Shown here: positions 22,988 through 31,465 of the stretch, one piece after another | Layout: each line of letters begins with the position of its first letter | How positions within the stretch are numbered: position 1 is the first letter of the stretch | From: an uncultured Prevotellaceae bacterium | Lineage (GTDB): Bacteria; Bacteroidota; Bacteroidia; Bacteroidales; Bacteroidaceae | Direction: 5' to 3' | Assembly: GCA_902792635.1 (NCBI GenBank) | Contig: CADBAG010000003.1 | Location: 1-64,000, forward strand | DNA: 64,000 bases | The notes under the pieces: model-generated | Databases searched by the model: none | What the model saw: the letters and a program-made list of their open reading frames with translations, nothing else | What the model was told of the DNA's origin: nothing | Program-made: the position numbers and the translations under genes

Positions 22988-24262
22988 TTATAACTTCTTT
23001 ATCCACTTCCAATAAGGAAGGACTTTGATAGCCCCCTTGTCGGTTTCTATCTCGTCTTCCTCATCATAGGTGATGATCAGTCTTTGACGGCAGTCCAATG
23101 CCGCAGGGAGTTTCTTCAGAGCCTCAACCTCCCTGTCCCAAGTTTCCGTACTCTTGCTGATATCATACGACACCTGAATGGCCAGACCATCCTCAGGAAC
23201 ATAGAAGTCGACCTCCACACCTGAATTGTAATAGAACACACGCTCGTTGTCAGGATCGTTACCGTACTTTCTGAAGAGGGTGTCGGCGACGAGATTCTCC
23301 AACAAAGATGTGTCAGAATCAATCAAGAAGAGATTGAGCAGACCGTTATCTATGAAATATAACTTCGAAATGGTCTCTTTCTCCGAGAACGAGGATGCAA
23401 TGTTGTGAACTCTCAAGAGCAGCCATGCCTCTTCACACGATTGCACATAAGTGCGAACCGTAGGCACACTGATTTTTCCACCCACAGATGAGAGTATCCG
23501 AGCCAACCGATTATAGGACAACGGCTGTTTGATACTCTCCGCAATCTTCTTGATCATCAATCGGAGCAAACCAGGATTACTGATACCATTGCGCGCGCAG
23601 ATATCGCCTAGGTATATCTTTTGAAACACGCTGCTGATATAGTTTCGCTTGACAGGCAAGCCGATGCCCTCTGGCAGACCACCCCAATGAAGATAGTCGT
23701 TGTAAGCCCGCATGAACTTCGCTCGCGTCAGCGTGCCAAGCATCGTCTTCTCATCATGAGGCTGACCACTATAGTCGAGGGTTTCTATCAGACTGAAAGG
23801 ATAGACCTCTATCGTGAGATACCTGCCGCCTAATTCTGACATGAACTGGCTCGATAGCATCTTCGCGTTACTTCCGGTAATGCACACCTTATATTTCTCA
23901 TCAGCAAGACGACGGGCAAATTTCTGCCAGCCATCGATATTCTGTATCTCATCCAAGAAAAGCATAGGGCGCTTGTCCGACAGCTCCGCATGACACTCTA
24001 AGATTAGATTGAAGTCAGCTGCAGTGAATCCATCAAGTCGGTCGTCCTCAAAATTGAGATAAAGCATCTCATCCCACGTATGACCCTCATGGAGGAGCTG
24101 CTGCATACGCTGATACAACAGGAACGACTTCCCCGCACGACGCAACCCAACGAGTACGATGCACGGAAAGCATGATAGGTCAATCTTGCGATGGAAGACT
24201 TGGTACCTCTCAACCTCTGCCCTATTGTCTAATAATATCTGTTTGAGAACGTTTCTGTTCAT
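22988..24262 (-). CDS. AAA ATPase with DUF4143 nuclease-like domain, copy 2
   Basis: 424 residues. Walker A GLRRAGKSF is near residues 38-46, Walker B is MLFLDEIQNIDGW, and a TGSNAKML sensor strand follows. The C-terminal DUF4143 part includes YFIDNGLLNLF and ends with a nuclease-like GVEVDFYVP and AIQVSYDI pattern. It belongs to the same broad family as the protein at 18189 but to a different branch (RRAGKS versus RRVGKS, acidic LDEIQ versus FDEVQ). It lies just downstream of the Wadjet operon, with its own promoter. Role unknown. Confidence 0.82.
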   Translation of the reverse strand: MNRNVLKQILLDNRAEVERYQVFHRKIDLSCFPCIVLVGLRRAGKSFLLYQRMQQLLHEGHTWDEMLYLNFEDDRLDGFTAADFNLILECHAELSDKRPMLFLDEIQNIDGWQKFARRLADEKYKVCITGSNAKMLSSQFMSELGGRYLTIEVYPFSLIETLDYSGQPHDEKTMLGTLTRAKFMRAYNDYLHWGGLPEGIGLPVKRNYISSVFQKIYLGDICARNGISNPGLLRLMIKKIAESIKQPLSYNRLARILSSVGGKISVPTVRTYVQSCEEAWLLLRVHNIASSFSEKETISKLYFIDNGLLNLFLIDSDTSLLENLVADTLFRKYGNDPDNERVFYYNSGVEVDFYVPEDGLAIQVSYDISKSTETWDREVEALKKLPAALDCRQRLIITYDEEDEIETDKGAIKVLPYWKWIKKL

Positions 24263-24292
24263 GAACTATAAATATCGATTCTGTTTTCTTCG

Positions 24293-24324
24293 CAAATTTA
24301 TAAAAACAATTTTAATAATCCAAG
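24293..24324 (-). promoter_or_regulatory. Promoter of the second DUF4143 ATPase
   Basis: On the minus strand CTTG (24324-24321), a 20-bp spacer and TAAATTTG (24300-24293) lie 30 bases before the start at 24262, so this gene is separately transcribed from jetD. Confidence 0.6.
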
Positions 24325-24405
24325 AGAAAAGAGAAAAATATTATCTTCAATTCTATATTTTTATGAGAGGAGCAAGGAAGAGATAAAAATATATAAAGTC
24401 TATCT

Positions 24406-25242
24406 CTAATATTCTATATATCCTTCCTGGTCATACCCTTTACGCTCATGCCGAATAAGTTCTATCAGACTTTGAAGTTCCTTATTATCAGTAGAGAGTT
24501 CCTGCAACTGATCGTCATAGCGCTTGGCTGACCCAACCTTCAAGCGATCTGCAATGTCATCAGGGATGAGGAAGGACGAACGTGACGGACCTAAATACTT
24601 ATAGAACGCCGTAAGGAAGATATTAATGCCAGCCAAGTCGAAGTCGCCGAAATGCAGATAGTGATTGGGAATGGTGCAAAGCCACTTCCGGAGATCCGAC
24701 GACTGGGGATAACGTGATACAAAGAGCACCTTCAAGGACAGTTCATGCTTCAGAAGATAACGCTCAAAGAAGGTGCGCTGCTGACGGATCTTCCTGAAGT
24801 TTTCCATGTTTTCAATGCCTATCACAGTAACATCCTCAGGAATAGAAAAACGCTCCCAGTCGGTAATGAACACGAAACTACCTTTGGGCGGAAAGACAAC
24901 AAACGGTTTGTCACTCAGCCGACAATCTATCGGTTCATAACTGTTGACTGGAAATCCCGGGCACGAGCGTACCATGACAAGCTTGGAGTTGCCGGTTTCT
25001 GAAGCCATTGAAGCGCGAGTGTCGGAAGCGTTTACATCCATGATGCGGTATCGCTCGTCCTTATCGATAAGGTATCGCTTCAATGCAGCCACATCACGAG
25101 CCCGGTATGACTTTTTGGAGCCATGTGGAATGACCTGCAACAGTCCTTCCTTCAATAGCTCCATAGTTAATCGACCGCTAAGCTTTGAACCGGCAACGTC
25201 TTCTCCCGACAACAATGTCTGTAATGATGCGCTTATTATCAT
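24406..25242 (-). CDS. jetD: Wadjet JetD, Toprim-type nuclease subunit
   Basis: 278 residues. The C-terminal half is a Toprim-like domain related to topoisomerase VI A: Glu144 in GIENMENF is the expected acidic residue and HFGDFDLAG at 197-205 supplies the DxD pair (Asp200, Asp202). The N-terminal half (SGRLTMELL, KSYRARD) is helix-turn-helix like. In Wadjet, JetD cuts the plasmid that JetABC has extruded. At 278 residues it is shorter than many JetD proteins (near 400), which points to a subtype other than type I. It starts nine bases after jetC. Confidence 0.85.
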   Translation of the reverse strand: MIISASLQTLLSGEDVAGSKLSGRLTMELLKEGLLQVIPHGSKKSYRARDVAALKRYLIDKDERYRIMDVNASDTRASMASETGNSKLVMVRSCPGFPVNSYEPIDCRLSDKPFVVFPPKGSFVFITDWERFSIPEDVTVIGIENMENFRKIRQQRTFFERYLLKHELSLKVLFVSRYPQSSDLRKWLCTIPNHYLHFGDFDLAGINIFLTAFYKYLGPSRSSFLIPDDIADRLKVGSAKRYDDQLQELSTDNKELQSLIELIRHERKGYDQEGYIEY

Positions 25243-25251
25243 ATCACTTTA

Positions 25252-28200
25252 TTAGTCTATTCGTTTCAGCAACAGTTCCACTTTCGTCTTGACACCTTGC
25301 TTGGTCAGCAGATAAGTGTAACGATAATCGTAAGGATTGTAAGATGTCGGAGAGCTGTTGATCAGATAGATGTTACGGGAGTTAGCAAACTGCAAAATTC
25401 CCTTGATATTATTTGGATGCAATCGGCCTATCTCGTCCATCATACAATGCACGATGAAGTCTCCGCTCTTACGGGCAGCTTTCTTCTTGAACACATTGAT
25501 GAGCATAATGTTTACCATTGCCTTCACGAGGATATCGGTGCCATCAGACCCGACATTATTGATACGCTCCACCCAGCCAGTATCGTTGTCGTTTTCCTTC
25601 ACTCTAAACTGCAAACGGAAAGTATCGCTTAGAGACACTGTTGTGCGACCCGCCTCGTCTTGCAGCTGATGCGAAAGACTCTTCAGGTATTCGACGACCT
25701 TCAGGTTTACATCATCGCGATTGCCACTTGAGAAGAGGTTGAGTTCACCTATGTCATGCGCATTCTCCACTGTAAAGCTATGAATCGATACCAGCAGTTG
25801 CATGAGTTTGTCAGAGGATTCGTCGGCTTTAAGGGCAATACTCTTGATGACACCCACAAAATTCTTCTCTATGAAGTCGTGGTTGATATCGTTGATGACC
25901 CTGTCTACATCTGACCGCCTGCTCATCAGCGCTCCTATCTCAGAGGAGATACGTCCAAGGATATCTTTGTAATGCTCACTCGTTCGCTTACGGAAAACTT
26001 CAATCTTGTTGTTATCCATGAAGTCCTGCAAGTCTGCGGCAATCTGCAGATAGTCGCTGTCAGTGACCGGCATAGTATTGAAATGGAAAGCATTCTGTGG
26101 CTTGAAATTGCGGTTGAAGTCAACGACCTTTGACTTCAGTGTCTCTAAAGCCTCCCTTTTCTGATTGACATTGCCCCTGAGCTGACTCAAGAGTTCCTGG
26201 CAGTCAAGATTCGACTTCACACTGTCATTATCGGAGAGGAAAGTATCGGGCACAAGATGCTCATTATCTACTACCTGATGATATTGCTTCAGTCCATCCC
26301 GCTTGTGTTCAAGGTCTTTCAGCACATTTTTGAGACGGCTACCTAAATCCTGAAGCTTTTTCTCTATGCGGGCTCGTTTGTCTTCATATCGCTGACGGAG
26401 CATCTCAAGTTGTTGCTGGATAGCCTTGATATTATTCCTTATCTCCGGTTCCCGCTTAAAGAGATTCTCCTCGGCATCATGGTATCTCAGTACCGTCGGT
26501 CTATTCTCCTCTATCAGCTTCAGCTGCCCATCGAGAATCTTGAGCTCGTAGCCGAGCTTCTCTAACATCTTTACGTCAACGCCCTTTCCAGCGAGTTCTG
26601 CATTTTCCTGCTGCAGAAGTTGGGCAATCTGATCATCAAAATCCTTATTTCGAGTTGTTGCCTCCGCCACTTGCGACTCTTGAAAGACTCGCAATTCCTC
26701 GTCCATCGCCTGAATAGACTTTTTGAATACCGAATCGAGATCTTTGAGATCCTTCTTGTTTTTCTCATTTTTCTTCTCTCGTGCTTCCTGTTCTGAATGG
26801 ACAGCAAGGATGGCTGTATCATAACTATGCTCACGAGCCTCTTTCTCATGTGCTATCAGTGCAGCCTCTTCCATCTCTAACTTATGCTGTTCGTTCTGCA
26901 GATTCTGCCTTTTCACCGGTATCTGCTCTTCCTCAACGCGCAAGAGGGTGGCACGCTCACGAAGAGGATTGATCTTTGCGGCGTATTTCCGCTTGAGTAA
27001 ATCGATGTCCTCCTGTAGCTTTGCGGACAATTGACTGAGTTGGTGGCTCAGCGATTGGATATTATCCTCCAGCTTCTTCTTCTCCGACCTATATTCATCC
27101 GGCGAGCGATGGACATAGCCGACATTATCAAGATTGAGCTTCACACCGAACAAGGAGTCAGAGGCGGCCTCCAACCTTGGCTCAAGTCCCTGTGCATAGA
27201 GAATATGATCTTCGTCAACTACCTTACCGATGTTGTTTTCCCATCCTTTCGCGTTCTTGCACAGCCACTGATAGAAAGAGCCATCTAAGTGCGAGAGTTT
27301 CTCATCAATCTCGGCAACAGCACTGCGGCATTTTGTCCGCTCAGCTTCCAAACGTTCTTGCTCACGGGCAGACGCACGCTTCAGTTCAGCTTCCTTCATC
27401 TCATACTCAGTACTGAGCTGGGCAAGATTACTCTTCACTGTAGTCTGATTGGCAATGTTTTCCTTTGCTTCAGCCTCTAACTGCTGCAACTGATCCTTCA
27501 CGATCTTCAGTTCATCGGCCTTAGGATGCCAATGTTGGAGCTCTTTCAGAGCGTTCTCACAGTTGCTCTCAGCCTTCTGCAGTCGTAACAATCGCTCGTC
27601 AGATTCGCTCATCCAACTACTATATGCCTCCATCACCTGATTCCTGTTCTTCGTACGCTTCTCGTCGAGGCGTATACGCCCCTCATGCTGCGAAGCTTGC
27701 TTTTTATAAAAAGCGTCCTTCTGAGCATTTTCGAAAGCCTGGCGTGAATTCTCCAGTTTGCCTTCAGCGATCTTGTATTTCTCCTCTATCGAAGAATAGG
27801 TCTTCAGCAGATTATCACGCAACATCTGCTTTTCAGCCCTCTCCTGCTTAATAGACGGCTCACGGGCGGCAAGGGCAAGCTTCTCTTCAATATTCTTGGC
27901 CTCAAAGTCTTTCCTTGACTGAGCGATCTCTTTGAGCTTGCTCTTTTTGGCGCCTAAATCCTGATTAAGAGAGTTGTTCTCTTTTCCATAATCTGAAGCA
28001 AGCGCTTTCTCCTTCTCTTGCTCTTTTCCGATACTGCCTTTTACATCAGCAGCCTCAGCTTCCAAGAGCGGTATCTGTCGCTCGTTCTCAGCTACGACAT
28101 AATTCAACATATGCCACAACTCTAATGACTTCCGCCCAAGAGCGATGATGACCCGCCCCTGTTCCGCTATCTTGGTTGCCAAGTCGCGCACGGGGTAGCT

Positions 28201-28902
28201 TCCATCTCTATTTTGCCGGAACCAACAGTCTATCTCGTCATATTCTCGCTCGAAATTGGTTACCAACCGCCTGTAAGGCTGCAACTCAATAGGCAGATCC
28301 TCATCGGACATCGACTGGATGATAGTGTTCTTCACAAAGTCGGCATCGAGTTTAGTATTCAGGAAGACATTCTGAATACTTCGCGGTATATTCTGATAAT
28401 GTGAACTACGCACAAGTGCATAGCGCGTATACTTATGGTCATTGGTATTGCCAAAGATGATATCCTTGAACAGCACACCGGAATCGATACGTGCAGACAC
28501 GACAACGTTATGGTCGATGCGCTCCCGTATCTTTATCCAATCACTAAGCACATGCCCATCGTCTTCTACAAACCATTCTTTCTCATAAGGAGCATCGATA
28601 AAGCGCCACGTGGCATGTCCTTGATAACGGCTTACCAACACGGTATAGGCACCATTGTCACGCATCACCTCATAGAGGATATAAGAATTGGACTGTCGGA
28701 AATAGAACTCATCGAAGGGTTTCTGTCCTTGCTTGATGCCAAGATGCTTCTTGTCGGCATTATAGAAGAACAACAAAGCACGCAACACGGTACTCTTACC
28801 CACACCCTGAGTGCCGGTAAAGTGTACGTTGCCATTGACCGAAATCTCTGCATACGAGATATTTGCGCTATTAATAAATATGATCTTATTCAGGTAGTTC
28901 AT
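25252..28902 (-). CDS. jetC: Wadjet JetC, SMC/MukB-like ATPase
   Basis: 1216 residues. The head half at the N-terminus has Walker A GTQGVGKST at 30-38 followed by FYNADKKH. Residues from about 260 to 950 are long antiparallel coiled coils interrupted by a hinge-like segment (WLCKNAKGWENNIGKVV). The C-terminal head half has a signature-like NVGSDGTDILV and Walker B in HCMMDEIGRLHP, then INSSPTSY. This is the DNA-loop-extruding motor of the Wadjet complex. It overlaps jetB by 17 bases. Confidence 0.9.
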   Translation of the reverse strand: MNYLNKIIFINSANISYAEISVNGNVHFTGTQGVGKSTVLRALLFFYNADKKHLGIKQGQKPFDEFYFRQSNSYILYEVMRDNGAYTVLVSRYQGHATWRFIDAPYEKEWFVEDDGHVLSDWIKIRERIDHNVVVSARIDSGVLFKDIIFGNTNDHKYTRYALVRSSHYQNIPRSIQNVFLNTKLDADFVKNTIIQSMSDEDLPIELQPYRRLVTNFEREYDEIDCWFRQNRDGSYPVRDLATKIAEQGRVIIALGRKSLELWHMLNYVVAENERQIPLLEAEAADVKGSIGKEQEKEKALASDYGKENNSLNQDLGAKKSKLKEIAQSRKDFEAKNIEEKLALAAREPSIKQERAEKQMLRDNLLKTYSSIEEKYKIAEGKLENSRQAFENAQKDAFYKKQASQHEGRIRLDEKRTKNRNQVMEAYSSWMSESDERLLRLQKAESNCENALKELQHWHPKADELKIVKDQLQQLEAEAKENIANQTTVKSNLAQLSTEYEMKEAELKRASAREQERLEAERTKCRSAVAEIDEKLSHLDGSFYQWLCKNAKGWENNIGKVVDEDHILYAQGLEPRLEAASDSLFGVKLNLDNVGYVHRSPDEYRSEKKKLEDNIQSLSHQLSQLSAKLQEDIDLLKRKYAAKINPLRERATLLRVEEEQIPVKRQNLQNEQHKLEMEEAALIAHEKEAREHSYDTAILAVHSEQEAREKKNEKNKKDLKDLDSVFKKSIQAMDEELRVFQESQVAEATTRNKDFDDQIAQLLQQENAELAGKGVDVKMLEKLGYELKILDGQLKLIEENRPTVLRYHDAEENLFKREPEIRNNIKAIQQQLEMLRQRYEDKRARIEKKLQDLGSRLKNVLKDLEHKRDGLKQYHQVVDNEHLVPDTFLSDNDSVKSNLDCQELLSQLRGNVNQKREALETLKSKVVDFNRNFKPQNAFHFNTMPVTDSDYLQIAADLQDFMDNNKIEVFRKRTSEHYKDILGRISSEIGALMSRRSDVDRVINDINHDFIEKNFVGVIKSIALKADESSDKLMQLLVSIHSFTVENAHDIGELNLFSSGNRDDVNLKVVEYLKSLSHQLQDEAGRTTVSLSDTFRLQFRVKENDNDTGWVERINNVGSDGTDILVKAMVNIMLINVFKKKAARKSGDFIVHCMMDEIGRLHPNNIKGILQFANSRNIYLINSSPTSYNPYDYRYTYLLTKQGVKTKVELLLKRID

Positions 28903-29461
28903 CTTCGTTGGCTATTTGTATCATGTCCACCAATTCTTCAGCATAGCGAAATGCCGAAGTCACTTTATAGGTCTCATCCTGCTCGTTGACACATTCGGCA
29001 AAGCCCATATTTTGCATTTCCTGTATCAACTTGTTTACAATCTCAAGATAGGAGCCGGCACCATATTTTCGGAAGAGATGGCCTGCCTTCTCTTTAAGTT
29101 CAACGTCGATGCTGACCTGTTCTATCATGTTACTCTTACGGAACTGGAAACCGGCAGTGAACGACTGGTTGTAGCATTTGAGGAAGTCGAGATAGTCAAG
29201 CCACTTGGCAAAGCTGTCCAACTTTTGTTCTATGGCTTGTTTCCCTTCGCCGATTCTTGAAAAATAAAAATAGCCGTTGCCGGATTCAAGTCGGATTCCA
29301 ATCTCCTTGAAATAGTCGGCATAGTCATCCGTATTCTCTTCTAAGTCCTCATAGAGATGACGGACGACAGGGTCGATGCTGTCGTCTGAGAGAAATTCTC
29401 CACGGCTCAGCCGTTCATAGATTCTTTGTGTATTATTTCGCATAGACAATAGGATATTCAA
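28886..29461 (-). CDS. jetB: Wadjet JetB, MukE-like subunit
   Basis: 191 residues. A small protein with winged-helix-like segments (YLEIVNKLIQEMQNMGF, YKVTSAFRYAEELV) in the position of the MukE/KITE subunit JetB, which bridges kleisin and motor. Family assignment rests mainly on its place between jetA and jetC, its size and the overlaps on both sides. An alternative start at 29443 (MRNNTQ) would shorten the overlap with jetA from 29 to 11 bases. Confidence 0.82.
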   Translation of the reverse strand: MNILLSMRNNTQRIYERLSRGEFLSDDSIDPVVRHLYEDLEENTDDYADYFKEIGIRLESGNGYFYFSRIGEGKQAIEQKLDSFAKWLDYLDFLKCYNQSFTAGFQFRKSNMIEQVSIDVELKEKAGHLFRKYGAGSYLEIVNKLIQEMQNMGFAECVNEQDETYKVTSAFRYAEELVDMIQIANEDELPE

Positions 29462-30632
29462 TATTTTGATAGGTAGCCAACTCTCCTGTCATCCTACAAT
29501 CATCAGGATGCAAGATAACGAGCTGGCAGAACAGAGCTGCATGGTCTTCTATGGTTCGTTCCGATTTATAATCATACCGCAGGATAAAGTCGAAGAGATT
29601 ATAGTTGGAAGCTGCGAAAGCATTCCATACTTCCTCGGGATCGACAGCTTTCAGCTGTCTCACATGCTCCTGCAAGTCCTCAGCCGTCAGGGGTTCAGCC
29701 TCCGTTCTTGCCGTTTTCTGAATACCATTGCGCTCTGCTATGCGCCGCATGATATCCGCTATCTGATCGTTTCCTCTAAGCATCTCGACCGACAAGCGTA
29801 TCTTGCTGTATTGCCGCGGCTCCATCCACAATGGATTTCTTTCCTGAAGGACCTGCAAGATATTCGTGTCAGTCTTGATCAACAACTGATCCTGCAAGTA
29901 TTTCAGCCTGCGGATTTTCTTATAGAGCCTGTTCTGCTTGTCTATCTGATTGATGTAGATGATAATCTGCCGGTCGATCTCCATCAGCGCATGATAAGAT
30001 TCCACAAACTCGTGCCTCACATCGCTGCATGTGCTTGCCATATGAGGATCATTGGCCATGATGAAGAAAGCCTGCTCATTGTCCATCAGCTTCTCACATT
30101 CTTTGATCATCGAACGGATACTGTGACTCTTCTCGTCAAGGTTCTTCAACTTATCCTTCTTTATGGCATAGTTTGGCTCCTGCTTATACGTCTCATCCAT
30201 CTTCCGCTTCAGATCCACAACGTTTTTCAGTGTTCTGAATCCGGTCTTTCTGAGGATCTGCCGCACGCTGTTTTGATAACCAGCCTTCCTTACCGCATTG
30301 GTTTCCTTGAGATAATAGCCGATATATTCCTTCAATGTATTGATGCATTCCTGAACGCTCAATACACTGATTTCTTCGTTCACATCCAGCACTTCCTCAA
30401 AGAAATTCAGATAATCACTCTCTATCTCAACAGCATTGCCGGTTTCAACAATCACGCCATAGTCGATAAGTTTTCGCAAACGAGCCTCATTACCGCCGGC
30501 TAAATCAATAGCCAGCGCTGTAGGAAACTTCATCAGCTTCCGCTTCTCAAACATCTCACTCAGCAATCTGTTTTCCCGAGAGAGTGTCCTTGTCAGTTCC
30601 TCTATGGTTCTGAAATGTGTTAGTATATCCAT
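29433..30632 (-). CDS. jetA: Wadjet JetA, MukF/kleisin-like subunit
   Basis: 399 residues, mainly helical, with no enzyme motif. A winged-helix N-terminus (ALAIDLAGGNEARLRKLIDYG) is followed by long helices (middle heptads around RRLKYLQDQLL), as expected of the kleisin-like JetA. It is the first gene of a tightly overlapping jetABCD operon, and its ATG is only 18 bases beyond the stop of a truncated lipoprotein gene. No promoter is seen in that small gap, so transcription probably comes from 30971. Confidence 0.82.
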   Translation of the reverse strand: MDILTHFRTIEELTRTLSRENRLLSEMFEKRKLMKFPTALAIDLAGGNEARLRKLIDYGVIVETGNAVEIESDYLNFFEEVLDVNEEISVLSVQECINTLKEYIGYYLKETNAVRKAGYQNSVRQILRKTGFRTLKNVVDLKRKMDETYKQEPNYAIKKDKLKNLDEKSHSIRSMIKECEKLMDNEQAFFIMANDPHMASTCSDVRHEFVESYHALMEIDRQIIIYINQIDKQNRLYKKIRRLKYLQDQLLIKTDTNILQVLQERNPLWMEPRQYSKIRLSVEMLRGNDQIADIMRRIAERNGIQKTARTEAEPLTAEDLQEHVRQLKAVDPEEVWNAFAASNYNLFDFILRYDYKSERTIEDHAALFCQLVILHPDDCRMTGELATYQNIEYPIVYAK

Positions 30633-30650
30633 TTGAAAACTGGAGGAAAA

Positions 30651-30938
30651 CTATTTCAAGAAAGTGATATTGTCAATGAAGAAGCCCGTGCCGTTGAGGA
30701 CAGAAGGAGCCTTCTTAATCTCATTGAGATCCGCCGTCAACCCTTGGAGGCTGCCATCGTCATCGATACCTGCAAAATAGAGATGCTCGCCATCAGCAAG
30801 GGCTACATCATAGTAAAACTCATTGCAGATGAGCACCACGCCCGATTTCTCTTCGTTGAAGATCTCCTGAGGGTCTTTCTTGCATCCTGCCAGAACGAGA
30901 AGCAGGAAAAGAGGTAGCAGAATACGGCTCGTTTTCAT
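30651..30938 (-). pseudogene. Truncated lipoprotein, probable trypsin-like protease stump
   Basis: 95 codons: a lipoprotein signal with lipobox LAGC, then a beta-rich stretch (SGVVLICNEFYYDVAL) and GTGFFIDN, where it breaks off within a few residues. In Bacteroidota secreted trypsin-like proteases, a phrase of the GTGFFI kind comes just before the catalytic histidine region, which is absent here along with Asp and Ser. The stump ends 18 bases before jetA, suggesting that insertion of the Wadjet operon removed the rest of the gene. A naturally small lipoprotein is the alternative. Confidence 0.55.
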
Positions 30939-30970
30939 AATCGCTATTTATAGGTGTAACATATTCATCG

Positions 30971-30978
30971 CAAAGGTA
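30971..30978 (-). promoter_or_regulatory. -7 promoter box upstream of the lipoprotein stump and jet operon
   Basis: TACCTTTG on the minus strand lies 32 bases before the lipoprotein start. It is the only good box upstream of jetA. No clear -33 element is found at the usual spacing. Confidence 0.5.
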
Positions 30979-31046
30979 AGCATAAATTTTGAAACGAGCC
31001 TGGAAGAAGACAGAATTTTTATGATGTTGTGGAGGGGTACGTTTAC

Positions 31047-31235
31047 CTAGTGTACTGTCCCGATCACATTTGCTGTTTATTATATTTTCAAATATTCTAT
31101 GCATATTCTTAATATCCCATCTTTGATGGGTAGGAGATAAAAGAGAATACATGCTTCTATCTCCTACCTCGCAAGCGAGGATATAGAGAATATGCATAAA
31201 ATATAAAAGAAAATATGGTCAGGACAGTACACTAG
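31047..31235. mobile_element. 189-bp MITE-like inverted-repeat element
   Basis: Perfect 14-bp ends CTAGTGTACTGTCC (31047-31060) and GGACAGTACACTAG (31222-31235) enclose AT-rich sequence with inner inverted parts (CTATGCATATTC and GAATATGCATA). There is no transposase frame. Reading the outermost bases as C-TA/TA-G would give a TA duplication, as made by IS630/mariner-type transposases, with GTGTACTGTCC as the terminal repeat; this assignment is an inference. Confidence 0.75.
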
Positions 31236-31274
31236 ATTAGGTTACAAAAGTAGCCAAAGCAAACGAAATGGCAA

Positions 31275-31395
31275 AGAAGAAACGGCTCTGCGACCTCTAA
31301 GGTCGGCTCCGGCAATCCCGCTGATAGTTCTTAATCGGTTTTTACATCTAAAGGTGGTCAATGGCCACCTTTAGATACATTTTAATTGTAAAAAG
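31275..31395. repeat. AlbA_2 tail relic with shared hairpin, second site
   Basis: On the minus strand 31280-31325 still reads GLPEPTLEVAEPF, the AlbA_2 tail. It is followed by TTCTTAATCG, a hairpin (AAAGGTGG/CCACCTTT, 31354-31374) and CATTTTAA, in the same order as at 17133-17260. This marks an old recombination junction at the right side of the island. Apart from this and the inverted-repeat element, the gap 30939-31465 holds only promoters. Confidence 0.65.
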
Positions 31396-31414
31396 TCAAA
31401 AAGAAGGCGAATTG

Positions 31415-31446
31415 CTTGGAAATATAAAGTAGATTTATTATATTTG
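31415..31446 (+). promoter_or_regulatory. Promoter of the DUF234 ATPase
   Basis: TTGG at 31416-31419, a 19-bp spacer and TATATTTG at 31439-31446 precede the ATG at 31466 by 19 bases. Confidence 0.6.
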
Positions 31447-31465
31447 CACATTATAATTATTGCCC

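Noticed and set aside
29466-30503. 345-codon plus-strand frame opposite jetA
   Set aside because: It has no family features; jetA on the other strand belongs to a complete overlapping operon.
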